Assembly: GCA_012517905.1 (NCBI GenBank)
Contig: JAAYUE010000033.1
Coordinates: forward strand, 31,284 to 95,283
Reading direction: 5' to 3'
Origin: Clostridiales bacterium
Lineage (GTDB): Bacteria > Bacillota > Clostridia > Christensenellales > CAG-138
Length of the DNA stretch: 64,000 nt
Both the position numbers and the translations under genes were made by a program. Below are positions 41,171 to 49,735 of the stretch, in pieces. Below the pieces are notes generated by a model that worked only from the letters and a program-made list of their open reading frames with translations, made no database searches and had not been told where the DNA came from. Within the stretch, counting starts at the first letter, position 1; each line of letters starts with the position of its first letter.

Positions 41171-42703
41171 ATGCCGACAAAAAAGAAAAAATCCCGCGTT
41201 TGGCTCTGGATTCTCATCGCAGTGGTCGTCACCATCGTGGTCGGCCTGATCCTGCTGCGCGGCGCGGTGATGCGCGCCTCCGAAGCCGTATACGTTTCCT
41301 ACACCGTTGCCAACGGCACGGTGGAGCGCACGATCACCGGCAGCGGGCAGCTCGCCTCGGCGGACAGCGAGACGCTGCGCCTGCCCGGCGGCGTCCGCGT
41401 ATCGGACGTCCCGGTAAAGGCCGGAGACTCCGTCAAAGCCGGGGACGTGCTCGCCACGCTGGACCTCGACTCCCTGCGCGATCAGGCGGCGGCGACCAGC
41501 ACGGAGCTTGCCTCGCTCGATCGCCAGATCGCCTCGCGCAGCAAGGTCTCTTCGGTGAAGTCCCCCGTCCGCGGACGCGTGAAATACCTGCCCGCGCAAA
41601 AGGGAGACGACGTTCTTTCCGTCATCGGGCAGTACGGCGCGCTCGCGTTGCTCTCCGCCGACGAACGGATGCAGGTTTCCATCGAAACCGACGCCGACCT
41701 TACGCTCTATGCCGACGTTACGGTCCGCTGGGACGGCGGCAGCGCAACCGGCATGCTCTATGAAAAAACCCCGTCCGGCTATCTCGTGACGCTGAGCGAC
41801 AACGGCACGCCGTATCAGGCGGCGGCCCAGGTTTTCGACGGCGACACGCTGCTGGGCGAAGGCATCATCGACATCCACTCGCCCGTCGCGGTGCTTGCCG
41901 CGGGCGGCGAGATCACGGACGTCAACGTAAAGGAAAACACGCTCGTCTACGCCGGCAACAAGCTCTTCGCGCTCGAAAACGCGCCGGACGCCGCGAGCTA
42001 TCAGACCGCGCTGTCCGACCGCGCCGATAAGGCCGCGCTGTATGAAACCCTGCTTGCCTACCTTGCGGACCCGCGCGTCGTCGCGACGACGGACGGCTTT
42101 ATCGACGAGGTAATGGTTGCAAACGACACCGATATCGCCGCCTCCACGACGGCGGACGGGCTCAGCGACGCGTTCACCATCCACACCGGCGGCGCGGTCA
42201 AGATGAGCATCGACGCGGACGAACTGGATATCGGCGTGGTCGCGCTCGGCCAGAGCGCAAGCGTCACGCTGGACGCCTATCCCGGCGAAACGTTTGCCGC
42301 GGCGGTGACGCATATCTCCCGCATCGGCGAGGTGAGCGGCACCATCACGACCTATCCCGTCGAGGTGACGCTTGACTACGACGCGCGCCTGCTCGAGGGC
42401 ATGAACGGCAGCGCCGTCATCCTCACCGCCAAGCAGGAAAACGTGCCCCTGCTGCCGCTGGACCTCATCAACGAGGATTCCGAAGGACAGTATGTCTACG
42501 TCCAGTCGGAAGGCGGTTATACGCGCGTGAACATCACCACGGGGCTTTCCGACGGCACGAACGCGGAAGTGACCGGCGGCCTCGCCGCCGGGGACGTGAT
42601 CTGGTATCAAGACGCGAGCGGCAACGCGCAGCTCCAGGCCATGCTGGCGCGCCGCAATACATACGCCCAGGAAAACGGATATCCAACCGTCGGAGGAAAC
42701 TGA
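41171..42703 (+). CDS. Membrane fusion (HlyD/MacA-like) periplasmic adaptor-type protein
   Basis: A 510-residue protein anchored by one N-terminal helix (about 9-29). It begins the adaptor fold with GTVERTITGSGQLASADSETL (in part) and a biotinyl-lipoyl-like half motif (VRVSDVPVKAGDSVKAGDVLATLD, in part, about 77-100). The hairpin is short, with a later second half (EITDVNVKENTLVYAGNKLF). The beta-barrel and C-terminal part include AVTHISRIGEVSG and GMNGSAVI. It partners with the ATPase and permease that follow (2-base gap to the ATPase). In Gram-positives such three-part systems export peptides or antimicrobials. Substrate unknown. Confidence 0.85.
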   Translation: MPTKKKKSRVWLWILIAVVVTIVVGLILLRGAVMRASEAVYVSYTVANGTVERTITGSGQLASADSETLRLPGGVRVSDVPVKAGDSVKAGDVLATLDLDSLRDQAAATSTELASLDRQIASRSKVSSVKSPVRGRVKYLPAQKGDDVLSVIGQYGALALLSADERMQVSIETDADLTLYADVTVRWDGGSATGMLYEKTPSGYLVTLSDNGTPYQAAAQVFDGDTLLGEGIIDIHSPVAVLAAGGEITDVNVKENTLVYAGNKLFALENAPDAASYQTALSDRADKAALYETLLAYLADPRVVATTDGFIDEVMVANDTDIAASTTADGLSDAFTIHTGGAVKMSIDADELDIGVVALGQSASVTLDAYPGETFAAAVTHISRIGEVSGTITTYPVEVTLDYDARLLEGMNGSAVILTAKQENVPLLPLDLINEDSEGQYVYVQSEGGYTRVNITTGLSDGTNAEVTGGLAAGDVIWYQDASGNAQLQAMLARRNTYAQENGYPTVGGN

Positions 42704-42705
42704 TC

Positions 42706-43395
42706 ATGACAGCCGGTAAACCCATCATCACCATGACCGACGTCACGAAGGTGTACACGGTCGGCGGGGAGGAGGTACGCGCGCTGGACGGCGCTTCCCT
42801 CGTCATCCGAGAAGGCGAGTTCGTAAGCATCCTCGGCCCATCCGGCAGCGGCAAAAGCACGCTGATGAACATCATCGGCTGCCTCGACGTCGCCGACAGC
42901 GGCGAATATATCCTCGACGGTCAGTCCATCGAGCAGTATTCCGAAGAGGAGCTCGCGCGCATCCGCAACAAAAAAATCGGCTTCGTGTTTCAGAACTTCA
43001 ACCTGCTCTCCCGCATGAGCGCGCTTTCCAATGTAGAGCTTCCGCTCATCTACCAGCGCGTCCATCTGGGCGAGCGGCGGGAGCGCGCGGCCCGCGCGCT
43101 CGAACGCGTCGGGCTCAAGGACCGCAGCAACCATAAGCCGACGGAGCTCTCCGGCGGACAGCAGCAGCGCGTCGCCATCGCGCGCGCGCTTGCCACGGAT
43201 CCCGCGATTCTGCTCGCGGACGAACCGACCGGTAACCTCGACAGCAAGACCGGCGAGGACATTCTGGCGCTGTTTCGCGAGCTGCACGACGCGGGCGACA
43301 CCATCGTGCTGATCACGCACAACGAGGAGATCGCGAGGCAGGCGCAGCGGCGCATCCATATCATGGACGGCCGCGTATCGGAGGTGGAATCATGA
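42706..43395 (+). CDS. MacB-type ABC transporter ATPase
   Basis: A 229-residue ATPase of the LolD/MacB group. Walker [10 protein letters not shown] is at about 45-53, the Q loop is [12 protein letters not shown], the signature [15 protein letters not shown] is at about 148-162 and Walker B is [12 protein letters not shown]. The H loop is in [16 protein letters not shown] precedes the ATG by 6 bases. It is coupled to the permease by an ATGA overlap, and should power the adaptor/permease pair through conformational work rather than import. Confidence 0.94.
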   Translation: MTAGKPIITMTDVTKVYTVGGEEVRALDGASLVIREGEFVSILGPSGSGKSTLMNIIGCLDVADSGEYILDGQSIEQYSEEELARIRNKKIGFVFQNFNLLSRMSALSNVELPLIYQRVHLGERRERAARALERVGLKDRSNHKPTELSGGQQQRVAIARALATDPAILLADEPTGNLDSKTGEDILALFRELHDAGDTIVLITHNEEIARQAQRRIHIMDGRVSEVES

Positions 43396-44561
43396 TCATT
43401 CAGTCGATCAAGATGGCCTGGGAGGCCATCACCTCCAATAAGCTCCGCTCGTTTCTGACCATGCTGGGCATCATCATCGGCGTGATTGCGCTCGTGGTGC
43501 TCGTCTCCCTCGTCAACGGCGCAACCGGCGCGGTTACGAGCGAGATCACCGCGCTCGGCAACGACATGGTCACCGTCAACATCCGGGACGACAAAGGTTC
43601 TCCTATTCGTCTGGAAGACCTGGACGAAATTTCCGCGCTGGACGCGGTCCATCAGACCGCCCCGTCCGGAAGCGTCAATTTTGTCGCCAAGCACGGTTAT
43701 TCGGACGCGACGGTCTCCCTCTACGGCACCACGCCCGCGTATTACGACATCCAAGGCCTCGACCTCAAGTATGGCAGGTTTTTAAAGACCGCGGACATCG
43801 ACAACGCCTCCTATGTCGCCGTTCTGTCTTACAGCACGGCGGACGAGCTCTTCGGTAAATCCGACGTCGTCGGCGAATCCCTGACCATCGGCGGACGCAG
43901 CTTCCTCATCGTCGGCGTGCTGGAGGAGGACGACTCGCTCTTTGCCGCCATGCTCGGCGGTTACTCGGTCTATGCGCCGTTTACGGTCGAGTCCCGCATG
44001 GCGGACGAACCCTATGTTACCTCCATTGCGGTATCCCCGGCCGGGGATACGGACAACACGGAGGCGCAGGTGAGCGACTTCATGCTCGCGCGGCTTCATC
44101 AGGACGAAGACGCCTTCCACATCGTTAACATGAGCAGCATCTCCGACGCGATGAGCACCGTCACCGGAACGCTTTCGCTGCTGCTCGGCGGCATCGCGGC
44201 CATCTCCCTGCTCGTCGGCGGCATCGGCATCATGAACATCATGCTTGTCTCCGTCACCGAGCGCACGAAGGAAATCGGCATCCGCAAAGCCATCGGCGCG
44301 GGCAAGAAGAGCATCATGATGCAGTTTCTCATCGAAGCGCTCATGGTCAGTCTCATGGGCTGTCTGCTCGGCCTCGTGTTTTCCTGGATGATCCTTGCGC
44401 TCGTTTCCGCGATCGCAAAGACGATTTCGTTCTCCATGTCGCTTGGCGTGGTCGTGCTCGCGGTCGGCTTCGCCTCCGCCATCGGCCTCATCTTCGGCCT
44501 CTACCCCGCCAACAAGGCGGCCAACAAGCATCCGATCGATGCGCTTCGCTACGAAGGCTGA
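43392..44561 (+). CDS. MacB/FtsX-family ABC permease
   Basis: A 389-residue permease with the MacB layout: first helix at about 18-40 ([23 protein letters not shown], in part), then an external domain of about 200 residues. Three C-terminal helices (about 262-285, 315-345, 352-374) are joined by the conserved coupling segment [25 protein letters not shown] (in part). The ending [15 protein letters not shown] is typical. It overlaps the ATPase by 4 bases and completes the export system. Confidence 0.93.
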   Translation: MIIQSIKMAWEAITSNKLRSFLTMLGIIIGVIALVVLVSLVNGATGAVTSEITALGNDMVTVNIRDDKGSPIRLEDLDEISALDAVHQTAPSGSVNFVAKHGYSDATVSLYGTTPAYYDIQGLDLKYGRFLKTADIDNASYVAVLSYSTADELFGKSDVVGESLTIGGRSFLIVGVLEEDDSLFAAMLGGYSVYAPFTVESRMADEPYVTSIAVSPAGDTDNTEAQVSDFMLARLHQDEDAFHIVNMSSISDAMSTVTGTLSLLLGGIAAISLLVGGIGIMNIMLVSVTERTKEIGIRKAIGAGKKSIMMQFLIEALMVSLMGCLLGLVFSWMILALVSAIAKTISFSMSLGVVVLAVGFASAIGLIFGLYPANKAANKHPIDALRYEG

Positions 44562-44700
44562 CGCCGGACGCATCTTCCAACGCATGCCCCTTCGCAGGGA
44601 TGCGCCGCCTCTCCCATGACGGCGCTCCCTGCGGACTCGCATATCTGCGCGGCGAGACCCCCCGTTACCCCCTCTTTCCCCCCGCCGCGCAGAAAAAACA

Positions 44701-44742
44701 GCCCGCCACGCTCTTTCCCCCATCGAGCGCGGCGGGCGTTTT
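44701..44742 (+). terminator. Terminator of the export operon
   Basis: GCCCGCC-A-CGCTC and GAGCG-C-GGCGGGC form the stem, followed by GTTTTG, 140 bases after the permease stop codon. Confidence 0.75.
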
Positions 44743-44747
44743 GCTGC

Positions 44748-44772
44748 AAAAAAAAAGCGCCCCCGCGGGCGC
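44748..44772 (-). terminator. Terminator of the ODP/HD-GYP operon
   Basis: On the minus strand, GCGCCC-GCGG-GGGCGC is followed by nine T, 18 bases after the stop codon. Confidence 0.85.
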
Positions 44773-44790
44773 AGTTGAAAGGTATCCGGG

Positions 44791-46053
44791 CTATGCCAGC
44801 GTATCGTAAAGCACGGCAAATTCCCCGTTGTGCTCCATAAAAAGGTCCGTCAACGAAGGATCGAAGTGTTTCCCTTTGCCTTCCGCCATGATTTCCACGC
44901 TCTTTTCGTGCGAATAGGCGGGTTTATAGACGCGCTTTGAGCGGAGCGCGTCGTAGACGTCCGCAAGCGCCATGATGCGGGCGGAAAGCGGAATCTCTTC
45001 GCCCTTCAGTCCGGCCAGATATCCGCTGCCGTCCCATTTTTCATGGTGATATCGCGTGATATCCCGTCCCATCTGGATAAACGCGTTGTTCATATAGCGT
45101 TTGTCCACACTCTTGAGCGTCTGATACCCGATTTCGACGTGCGTCTTCATGACCGCAAATTCTTCCGGCGTCAGTTTGCCGGGTTTGAGCAGGATCAAAT
45201 CCGATATGCCGACCTTGCCGATGTCGTGCAGCGGGCTCGCACGATAGATCGTCGTTAAAAAATTCTCGTCGATCGTGTCCGAAAACTGCGGCAGCGCGCC
45301 GGCTTTTTCCGCCAACAGCCGACAAAAGCTCGCCGTCCGCTCGATATGCGCGCCCGTCTCGTCGTCCCTCGATTCGGCGAGCTTGACCAGCGCAAAGATC
45401 GTCGCCATCTGCGCCTCGGAAATTTCTTTTACCTTTGCGGAAACCATCGCCTCAAGGTCTTTGTTGTACCGCTCCAGCTTGTCCTCCGCCTCTTTCATGG
45501 TGGTGATGTCCTGCACCGTTCCAAAGCTGCGTTTGAGCGACCCGTCCTGTTCAAACTCGGACTGGATCCGGAAAAATATCCATTTGACCTGATTGTCCGG
45601 CAGCAACAGCCGATATCTCGCCGTCCAGATGTCCTTCTTTTCCCGCAGGATCTGATAGAGCGAGCCGGCAAACGCCACGTCTTCCGGATGGACGCGGGAC
45701 ATGAACAATTCGGAGGACGGCGGCGTTGCGGGGTCGATTTCCAGAATGTGGTAGAGCGATTCCGACCACGTCCTCTTGTTGTTTATATGGTCAATGTCCC
45801 ACCGGCCGATTTTTGCAATTTCATGCGCTTCCTTCAGCTTTCGTTCGCTGACCGCCAGTCGATCGTTGGCAATTTCCAGTTCGCGGGCAATCTCGGAATG
45901 GCTCAAGATCAGCTTGCGCAGCAGCTCGTTTTGAACCATGTTGTCCGCGATGATCGCATAACTTTCCAGCGCATAAAGCGAAAGGGTCGGATCATCCAGA
46001 TTCAAGATGTCGGTATAGATCGCCCCGTCGTGCGACGAATCCCAGCGTTTCAT
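44791..46053 (-). CDS. PAS and HD-GYP domain protein (probable cyclic di-GMP phosphodiesterase)
   Basis: A 420-residue soluble protein. An N-terminal helical part (1-70) is followed by a PAS domain of the PAS_3 type (about 75-190) and an HD-GYP domain (about 208-415). The catalytic HD is in LHDIGKVGI (H276, D277), then the second motif HHEKWDGSGYLAGLKGEEIPL (in part, about 336-356) with GYL in place of the usual GYP, and DVYDALRSKRVYK. It should degrade cyclic di-GMP or a related dinucleotide. Its ATG overlaps the stop of the diiron-sensor gene, so the sensor and the enzyme are made together and probably work together. Confidence 0.9.
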   Translation of the reverse strand: MKRWDSSHDGAIYTDILNLDDPTLSLYALESYAIIADNMVQNELLRKLILSHSEIARELEIANDRLAVSERKLKEAHEIAKIGRWDIDHINNKRTWSESLYHILEIDPATPPSSELFMSRVHPEDVAFAGSLYQILREKKDIWTARYRLLLPDNQVKWIFFRIQSEFEQDGSLKRSFGTVQDITTMKEAEDKLERYNKDLEAMVSAKVKEISEAQMATIFALVKLAESRDDETGAHIERTASFCRLLAEKAGALPQFSDTIDENFLTTIYRASPLHDIGKVGISDLILLKPGKLTPEEFAVMKTHVEIGYQTLKSVDKRYMNNAFIQMGRDITRYHHEKWDGSGYLAGLKGEEIPLSARIMALADVYDALRSKRVYKPAYSHEKSVEIMAEGKGKHFDPSLTDLFMEHNGEFAVLYDTLA

Positions 46054-46871
46054 AGCTGCTTCTCCGCCTCGAGATAGTCGATGCCCACAGGACCCATCCT
46101 GCGCAGGTAATCGATCACGGTTCGAACGTCCGCCCCGTTTTTCAGAATGCTGCCGTGCTGCGGCGCGACGCGCTCGATCTCCAGCGATTCAATGACGTCC
46201 AGCGCATGACACAGCGCCGCCGTCGAGGTCATGATACGCCTGTGAAACTGATCAATTCCATACAGCGGGCACTTTTTTTCCGTGTGCGGGCAGATTCGCT
46301 GTGCCGTGCAGAGGTCACAGGCGTCGTTCAACTCCAGATAGAGGTTCCAGTTCGCGTCGTAACTGCCGAACAGATCGCTGGAAAACAGCGTCTTCGTCTT
46401 CGTGTCGTAGGTCATGAAACTGCCCGGCGAATGGCAGAACGGCGTGGCGTAAAACTGCAGCGTTCTGCCGGACGGGAACACATATTCGCTGTTGATGGTA
46501 TGGAAATCGGTCTTCGGCGTCTTTTTGGAATAGTAATGGATGAATACGTTGTTCTCCATATGCGAGATGATGCGCAGTTCGTCCGTGTTGATGATGGCTT
46601 CCATCTGCGGCAGGCTTCCGCAGAGATCCGGATCGTAGTGATGATAGATCAGGCGCTTGATCTGCGCGGGTTTTATCCCCGTTCGCAAAATTTTAAGCAT
46701 GACGTAGCTGAAATCGTCCCGGCTTCCGCCGTCGATCAGGACCGCCTCGTTTCCCTCCCGAATCAGGTACGGATTGCAGTGCAGGCCGACGTTGTTGTTT
46801 TCATACCCCAGCCAAAAAATCCCGTCCGCAATCTCGATCGGGTTCAGACTCAATTGCTCCGTGCTTTCCAT
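46050..46871 (-). CDS. ODP-like diiron metallo-beta-lactamase-fold protein with four-cysteine insertion
   Basis: A 273-residue protein with the diiron beta-lactamase fold of flavodiiron proteins but no flavodoxin domain, as in the oxygen-binding diiron protein ODP. Metal residues: HHYDPD at 77-82, a His near CHSPG (H147), D166 in SSDLFG, and PQHG (H239). An insertion at about 180-205 carries four cysteines spaced C-x2-C-x5-C-x6-C (C185, C188, C194, C201), enough to bind zinc or an Fe-S cluster. It is coupled by ATGA to the HD-GYP gene. GGAGGGAC precedes the ATG. A role as oxygen, peroxide or NO sensor is inferred. Confidence 0.85.
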   Translation of the reverse strand: MESTEQLSLNPIEIADGIFWLGYENNNVGLHCNPYLIREGNEAVLIDGGSRDDFSYVMLKILRTGIKPAQIKRLIYHHYDPDLCGSLPQMEAIINTDELRIISHMENNVFIHYYSKKTPKTDFHTINSEYVFPSGRTLQFYATPFCHSPGSFMTYDTKTKTLFSSDLFGSYDANWNLYLELNDACDLCTAQRICPHTEKKCPLYGIDQFHRRIMTSTAALCHALDVIESLEIERVAPQHGSILKNGADVRTVIDYLRRMGPVGIDYLEAEKQL

Positions 46872-46950
46872 ATCGGGGTCCCTCCGGTTTTGTCAGATCA
46901 TACATGGCGCGGATTTTTTCCGCAGTACGTGTACAGCTTAATTGGTTGCA

Positions 46951-47007
46951 ATGTAATAATTCAGCAAGGCCGCTATGCCCGCGCATCGCGCGGGCAGCCT
47001 ATTACAT
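46951..47007. repeat. Long hairpin in the leader of the ODP/HD-GYP operon
   Basis: Inner arms GCCCGCGC (46977-46984) and GCGCGGGC (46988-46995) around ATC, outer arms ATGTAATA (46951-46958) and TATTACAT (47000-47007). There is no T-run in either direction. Confidence 0.65.
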
Positions 47008-47047
47008 GGTAATCCATCGATTTGTCACATGAAATTAACTTTATTTT

Positions 47048-47076
47048 AGTTTACCCCGGATGGAATCGTAATGCAA
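47048..47076 (-). promoter_or_regulatory. Candidate promoter of the ODP/HD-GYP operon
   Basis: On the minus strand, TTGCAT (47071-47076), 17 bases, TAAACT (47048-47053); leader of about 170 bases containing the hairpin at 46951-47007. Confidence 0.45.
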
Positions 47077-47162
47077 GTCGAATATATTGAGGAATTATCT
47101 GATATTTTTGATTTGAAATTTATTACATCGTTTGATTCATTATCTGTATGATTTGCAACAAT

Positions 47163-48056
47163 TCAGGTGTTTTTTTCGTTACATTCCACATTTGCCGCGC
47201 GTAGCCGCGTCAATAACTCCAGCGCGGTTTGCCGCAGCGTTTCGCGCGGCAGCGCCCCGCCAACTCCCAGATCGATGAGCGCGCGGTCCGCCGCGCCAAG
47301 CAGGTCCGCCCGCGCCGCATCCGCATCCGCACGCGCCAGTCTGCGCCCGAGGGCTGTCAACTCATTGGCGTCCAGCGCAAGCAATCGCGCGGGCTTCCCT
47401 GCGAGCGCACAGAGCGCCGCCATCTCCGCCGCGGGCAGATAGAGGTTGACCAGCAGGTCGACATAGTCTCCATAGTAGCGTTCGTAAAGCGGACGCAGCG
47501 CCGCCGCCGGAAACGCGCGCAGAAACACGCTCTCGGCCAGCCAGCGGCGCAGGTAATCCAGCAGATACTCTGCGCCCAATAGCGCGTCCGGCACGGGTTG
47601 GCAGAGCGGGTAGTCAAACGAACAGGGCATCTCCTGCGCAAAAAAATCTGCATCGTAGGCGCGAAAAAACGGCCCGATGGCATCGAGCGTCTCGCAAAAC
47701 GCCGTGTTGACCACGGGCGGCGATTGGCGGCGCGCATCCAGATAGAGCAGCTTTGCTCTTTTTGCGAGCCGCTTCGCCTGCTTTACGCCCGCCTGCCAGC
47801 GTTGCGATAACGGCGCGTCCCGCGGCATATCCGGCGAAGGAAATCTCCCGTCCAGGTCGATGCAATACAAAATTCCTTCCAGCAACCGGCGCGCGGTATC
47901 GAGCGGCACGGAGGTGCTGTCCCCCATCGTATGGCGCGCGACGCGCTCCTGCAGCAGTTTCAGCACTTCCTCGGGCTGCTGCGTGCGCGCGGAGAGATCC
48001 GCCGGCGCCGGATACGCCGGTTCATTCGTCGTCAATCTCGTCCTCCCCATCTCCAT
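47163..48056 (-). CDS. DUF6179-type protein
   Basis: A mostly helical soluble protein of about 297 residues that I assign to DUF6179 from its pairing with a DUF6323-like gene; function unknown. Features are LLQERVARHTMGDSTSVPLDTARRLLEGILYCID near the N-terminus (in part), a motif PLSQRWQAGVKQAKRL, a Cys/Asp-rich centre and ALGRRLARADADAARADLL toward the end. The start is uncertain: 48056 was chosen because GGAGG lies 9 bases upstream. It overlaps the upstream gene by about 35 bases, so the two are translationally coupled. The protein shows no membrane segment. Confidence 0.65.
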   Translation of the reverse strand: MEMGRTRLTTNEPAYPAPADLSARTQQPEEVLKLLQERVARHTMGDSTSVPLDTARRLLEGILYCIDLDGRFPSPDMPRDAPLSQRWQAGVKQAKRLAKRAKLLYLDARRQSPPVVNTAFCETLDAIGPFFRAYDADFFAQEMPCSFDYPLCQPVPDALLGAEYLLDYLRRWLAESVFLRAFPAAALRPLYERYYGDYVDLLVNLYLPAAEMAALCALAGKPARLLALDANELTALGRRLARADADAARADLLGAADRALIDLGVGGALPRETLRQTALELLTRLRAANVECNEKNT

Positions 48057-48498
48057 CGCCGTCATCCTCCTCCCCAAGCCGCCGCGCGCGGCAGAGCGCC
48101 TCCAGCGTCGTGCCGGTCACCGCATCCACCGAACCGTCGTATGCGTCGTACCGCTCGCGCATGGCGAGAATCAGCTCGTCGTCCGCAATCTGGTCGCCAC
48201 AGGCGTTTTTGAAGTAGTAAAACGCGTCGACCAGCTCGGCCAGCGTCTCCTCATAGTCTTCCTGAAGCAGAAACGGCGAATCGCAGAAGCCTTCGATCAC
48301 GGCCCGCACCGCGCTTTCGCCGAGTTCCACGCGTCCGTGGTCGATCAGCGCGCGCGTGCGCGCATGCGCCAGCTCCTGCATCGCGTCCTCGCTCAGCGTC
48401 AGGCCAAAGCGCGCGGAAACCGCGTTTACGGCGCGCAGTTCCTCCAGAAAATGGCGCCGCATCGCCGGCGCAAGGCCGGTTTCGGGTTTGTCATGCAT
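48022..48498 (-). CDS. DUF6323-type protein
   Basis: A 158-residue helical protein with the pattern RFGLTLSEDAMQELAHARTRAL (in part) near residues 30-50, then FCDSPFLLQEDYEETLAELVDAFYYFKN (in part) and a strongly acidic C-terminal tail of about 18 residues (runs of D, E and G). It pairs with the downstream DUF6179-like gene, a pairing I recall from other Clostridia. The start at 48498 has GGAGG 8 bases upstream; a GTG three codons earlier is too close to that site. Function unknown. Confidence 0.65.
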   Translation of the reverse strand: MHDKPETGLAPAMRRHFLEELRAVNAVSARFGLTLSEDAMQELAHARTRALIDHGRVELGESAVRAVIEGFCDSPFLLQEDYEETLAELVDAFYYFKNACGDQIADDELILAMRERYDAYDGSVDAVTGTTLEALCRARRLGEEDDGDGDGEDEIDDE

Positions 48499-48554
48499 GT
48501 GCCGCACCTCCTCGTCCCGCTTAGCATATCCCCCCGCGCGGATCCGAACAAGAC

Positions 48555-48583
48555 TTGAAAAAACGCCCGATTTATGCTATAGT
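48555..48583 (+). promoter_or_regulatory. Promoter of an orphan small RNA
   Basis: TTGAAA (48555-48560), 17 bases, TATAGT (48578-48583) on the plus strand, pointing away from the DUF genes. Confidence 0.6.
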
Positions 48584-48589
48584 ATCGTC

Positions 48590-48711
48590 AGTAAATGATG
48601 TCCATCCATCAAGCAAACGTTTCATGCCGAGGCCATAAGCCTGTAACGTTGATACGTGACAGACGACCTTCTTTATATGACTTTTTCCCACCCGCATTGC
48701 GGGTGTTTTTT
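48590..48711 (+). ncRNA. Putative small RNA of about 120 bases
   Basis: A stretch bounded by a promoter and an intrinsic terminator, with no start codon plus ribosome site. It can fold: TGATG-TCCATC-CATCA near the 5' end, then a longer stem in which ATCAA/TTGAT, ACGTT/AACGT and AGGC/GCCT pair around a CATAA loop, then the terminator hairpin. No plus-strand gene follows within 1 kb, so it is not an obvious leader. I do not recognise the family. Confidence 0.5.
48689..48711 (+). terminator. Terminator of the putative small RNA
   Basis: CACCCGC-ATT-GCGGGTG followed by six T. Confidence 0.85.
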
Positions 48712-48734
48712 ATGTCGCCCACTCCTCAGGATAA

Positions 48735-48923
48735 AGTTCACAAGAGGGCACGGACCTGAATAGCGCGCTGGCGGAAGTACATCAAAGATTACTTCTGCAC
48801 AGCGCGCTGACTGAACTGATATTGCCTGAATTTCACGAAATCGGCAATGTTGCCGATGGAACATCCTTTTCAGATTACGATCCGAAAGACACGTTGCCGG
48901 TATCGCGGTTCATCATACTTTGA
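48735..48923 (+). pseudogene. Possible remnant of a protein-coding gene
   Basis: An open plus-strand stretch of 62 codons with no start codon near its beginning. Its translation looks protein-like (for example LAEVHQRLLLHSALTELILP, then EFHEIGNVADGTSFSDYD) and ends at TGA 48921-48923. It could be the 3' end of a lost gene. I cannot name a family. Confidence 0.3.
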
Positions 48924-48931
48924 TCAAAGTA
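48916..48931. repeat. Perfect 16-base palindrome at the HAD gene stop codon
   Basis: TACTTTGATCAAAGTA, centred on the minus-strand stop codon of the HAD gene and touching the stop of the plus-strand remnant. Confidence 0.6.
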
Positions 48932-49706
48932 TCCCGTAATGCTCCAACGCATGCAGAATCCCATCCTCTTCCGGCATTCCCGTCACATATTCCGCAACGC
49001 GCTTCAAGTCCGGCGACGCGTTTTGCATCGCAACCCCGTGTGCAGCAAAGAGGAGCATATCCCGGTCGTTAAACCCGTCCCCGAACGCATATGTATCTTT
49101 CACGGCGATGCCAACCTTTTGACATAGCCACTCGATCGCTTTCGACTTTCCCGTCTCCTTCGAGATAAGGTTCATCAGCGTCGGATGCGACCAGTTGATC
49201 ACGTAATCCTGAAGCTGGCGCGAAAACAGGCGCTCGGCCTCTTCTTTCGTCACATACAGATGTGCCTGATAGAGCGCGTGACGCTCGAGAAAATCGGGCA
49301 CTACCTCGGGCAAGGGCGCGCCGAACTCGGTCCAGACGTCTGTCACGCGTTCGTTCAATTGCGACACCAGGCTGCCGCCCTGATAGAACCCGCCGCAGGC
49401 AAACCCGTTGCTACGCGCAATCTCATACACTTCGCGGATGGAAGGGAGCGTGATGAATGTTTCATACACCAGCTCGTCATTGTGATAAATCAGCTGCCCG
49501 TTGAGCGCGATGACCCATTCGAGCGGGACATCCAGCGATTTTTGGATGAATTCATACGAATCCGGCGCGCGCCCTGTCGCAATTACGACCATCTCGCCGT
49601 TTGTCAGCAAGCGCAGCAGCGCGCTTCTCGCGCTCTGCGGCACGCACTTGCACGCATGACTGTACAGGGTGTCGTCAAAATCGAACACCAGCATCCGCTT
49701 CGCCAT
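48924..49706 (-). CDS. HAD-superfamily phosphatase (Cof type)
   Basis: A 260-residue haloacid-dehalogenase-fold phosphatase. Motif I FDFDDTLYS (about 7-15), motif II VIATGRAP (about 41-48), lysine KSKAIEWL (about 180) and motif IV FGDGFNDRDMLLFAAHGVAMQN (in part, about 202-223). The C2-type cap lies between motifs II and III, as in Cof/YidA enzymes that dephosphorylate sugar phosphates and nucleotides. The ATG at 49706 has AGGGAG 7 bases upstream. It is the last gene of the LacI-controlled transporter operon, 29 bases after the binding-protein gene, which ties it to the imported compound. Confidence 0.9.
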   Translation of the reverse strand: MAKRMLVFDFDDTLYSHACKCVPQSARSALLRLLTNGEMVVIATGRAPDSYEFIQKSLDVPLEWVIALNGQLIYHNDELVYETFITLPSIREVYEIARSNGFACGGFYQGGSLVSQLNERVTDVWTEFGAPLPEVVPDFLERHALYQAHLYVTKEEAERLFSRQLQDYVINWSHPTLMNLISKETGKSKAIEWLCQKVGIAVKDTYAFGDGFNDRDMLLFAAHGVAMQNASPDLKRVAEYVTGMPEEDGILHALEHYGIL

Positions 49707-49735
49707 CGGTCCACTCCCTTCCATCCTGGATATAC

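Noticed and set aside
46951..47007. Cyclic di-GMP riboswitch in the leader of the HD-GYP operon
   Set aside because: The hairpin lacks the GEMM-type conserved elements; only an inverted repeat is seen.
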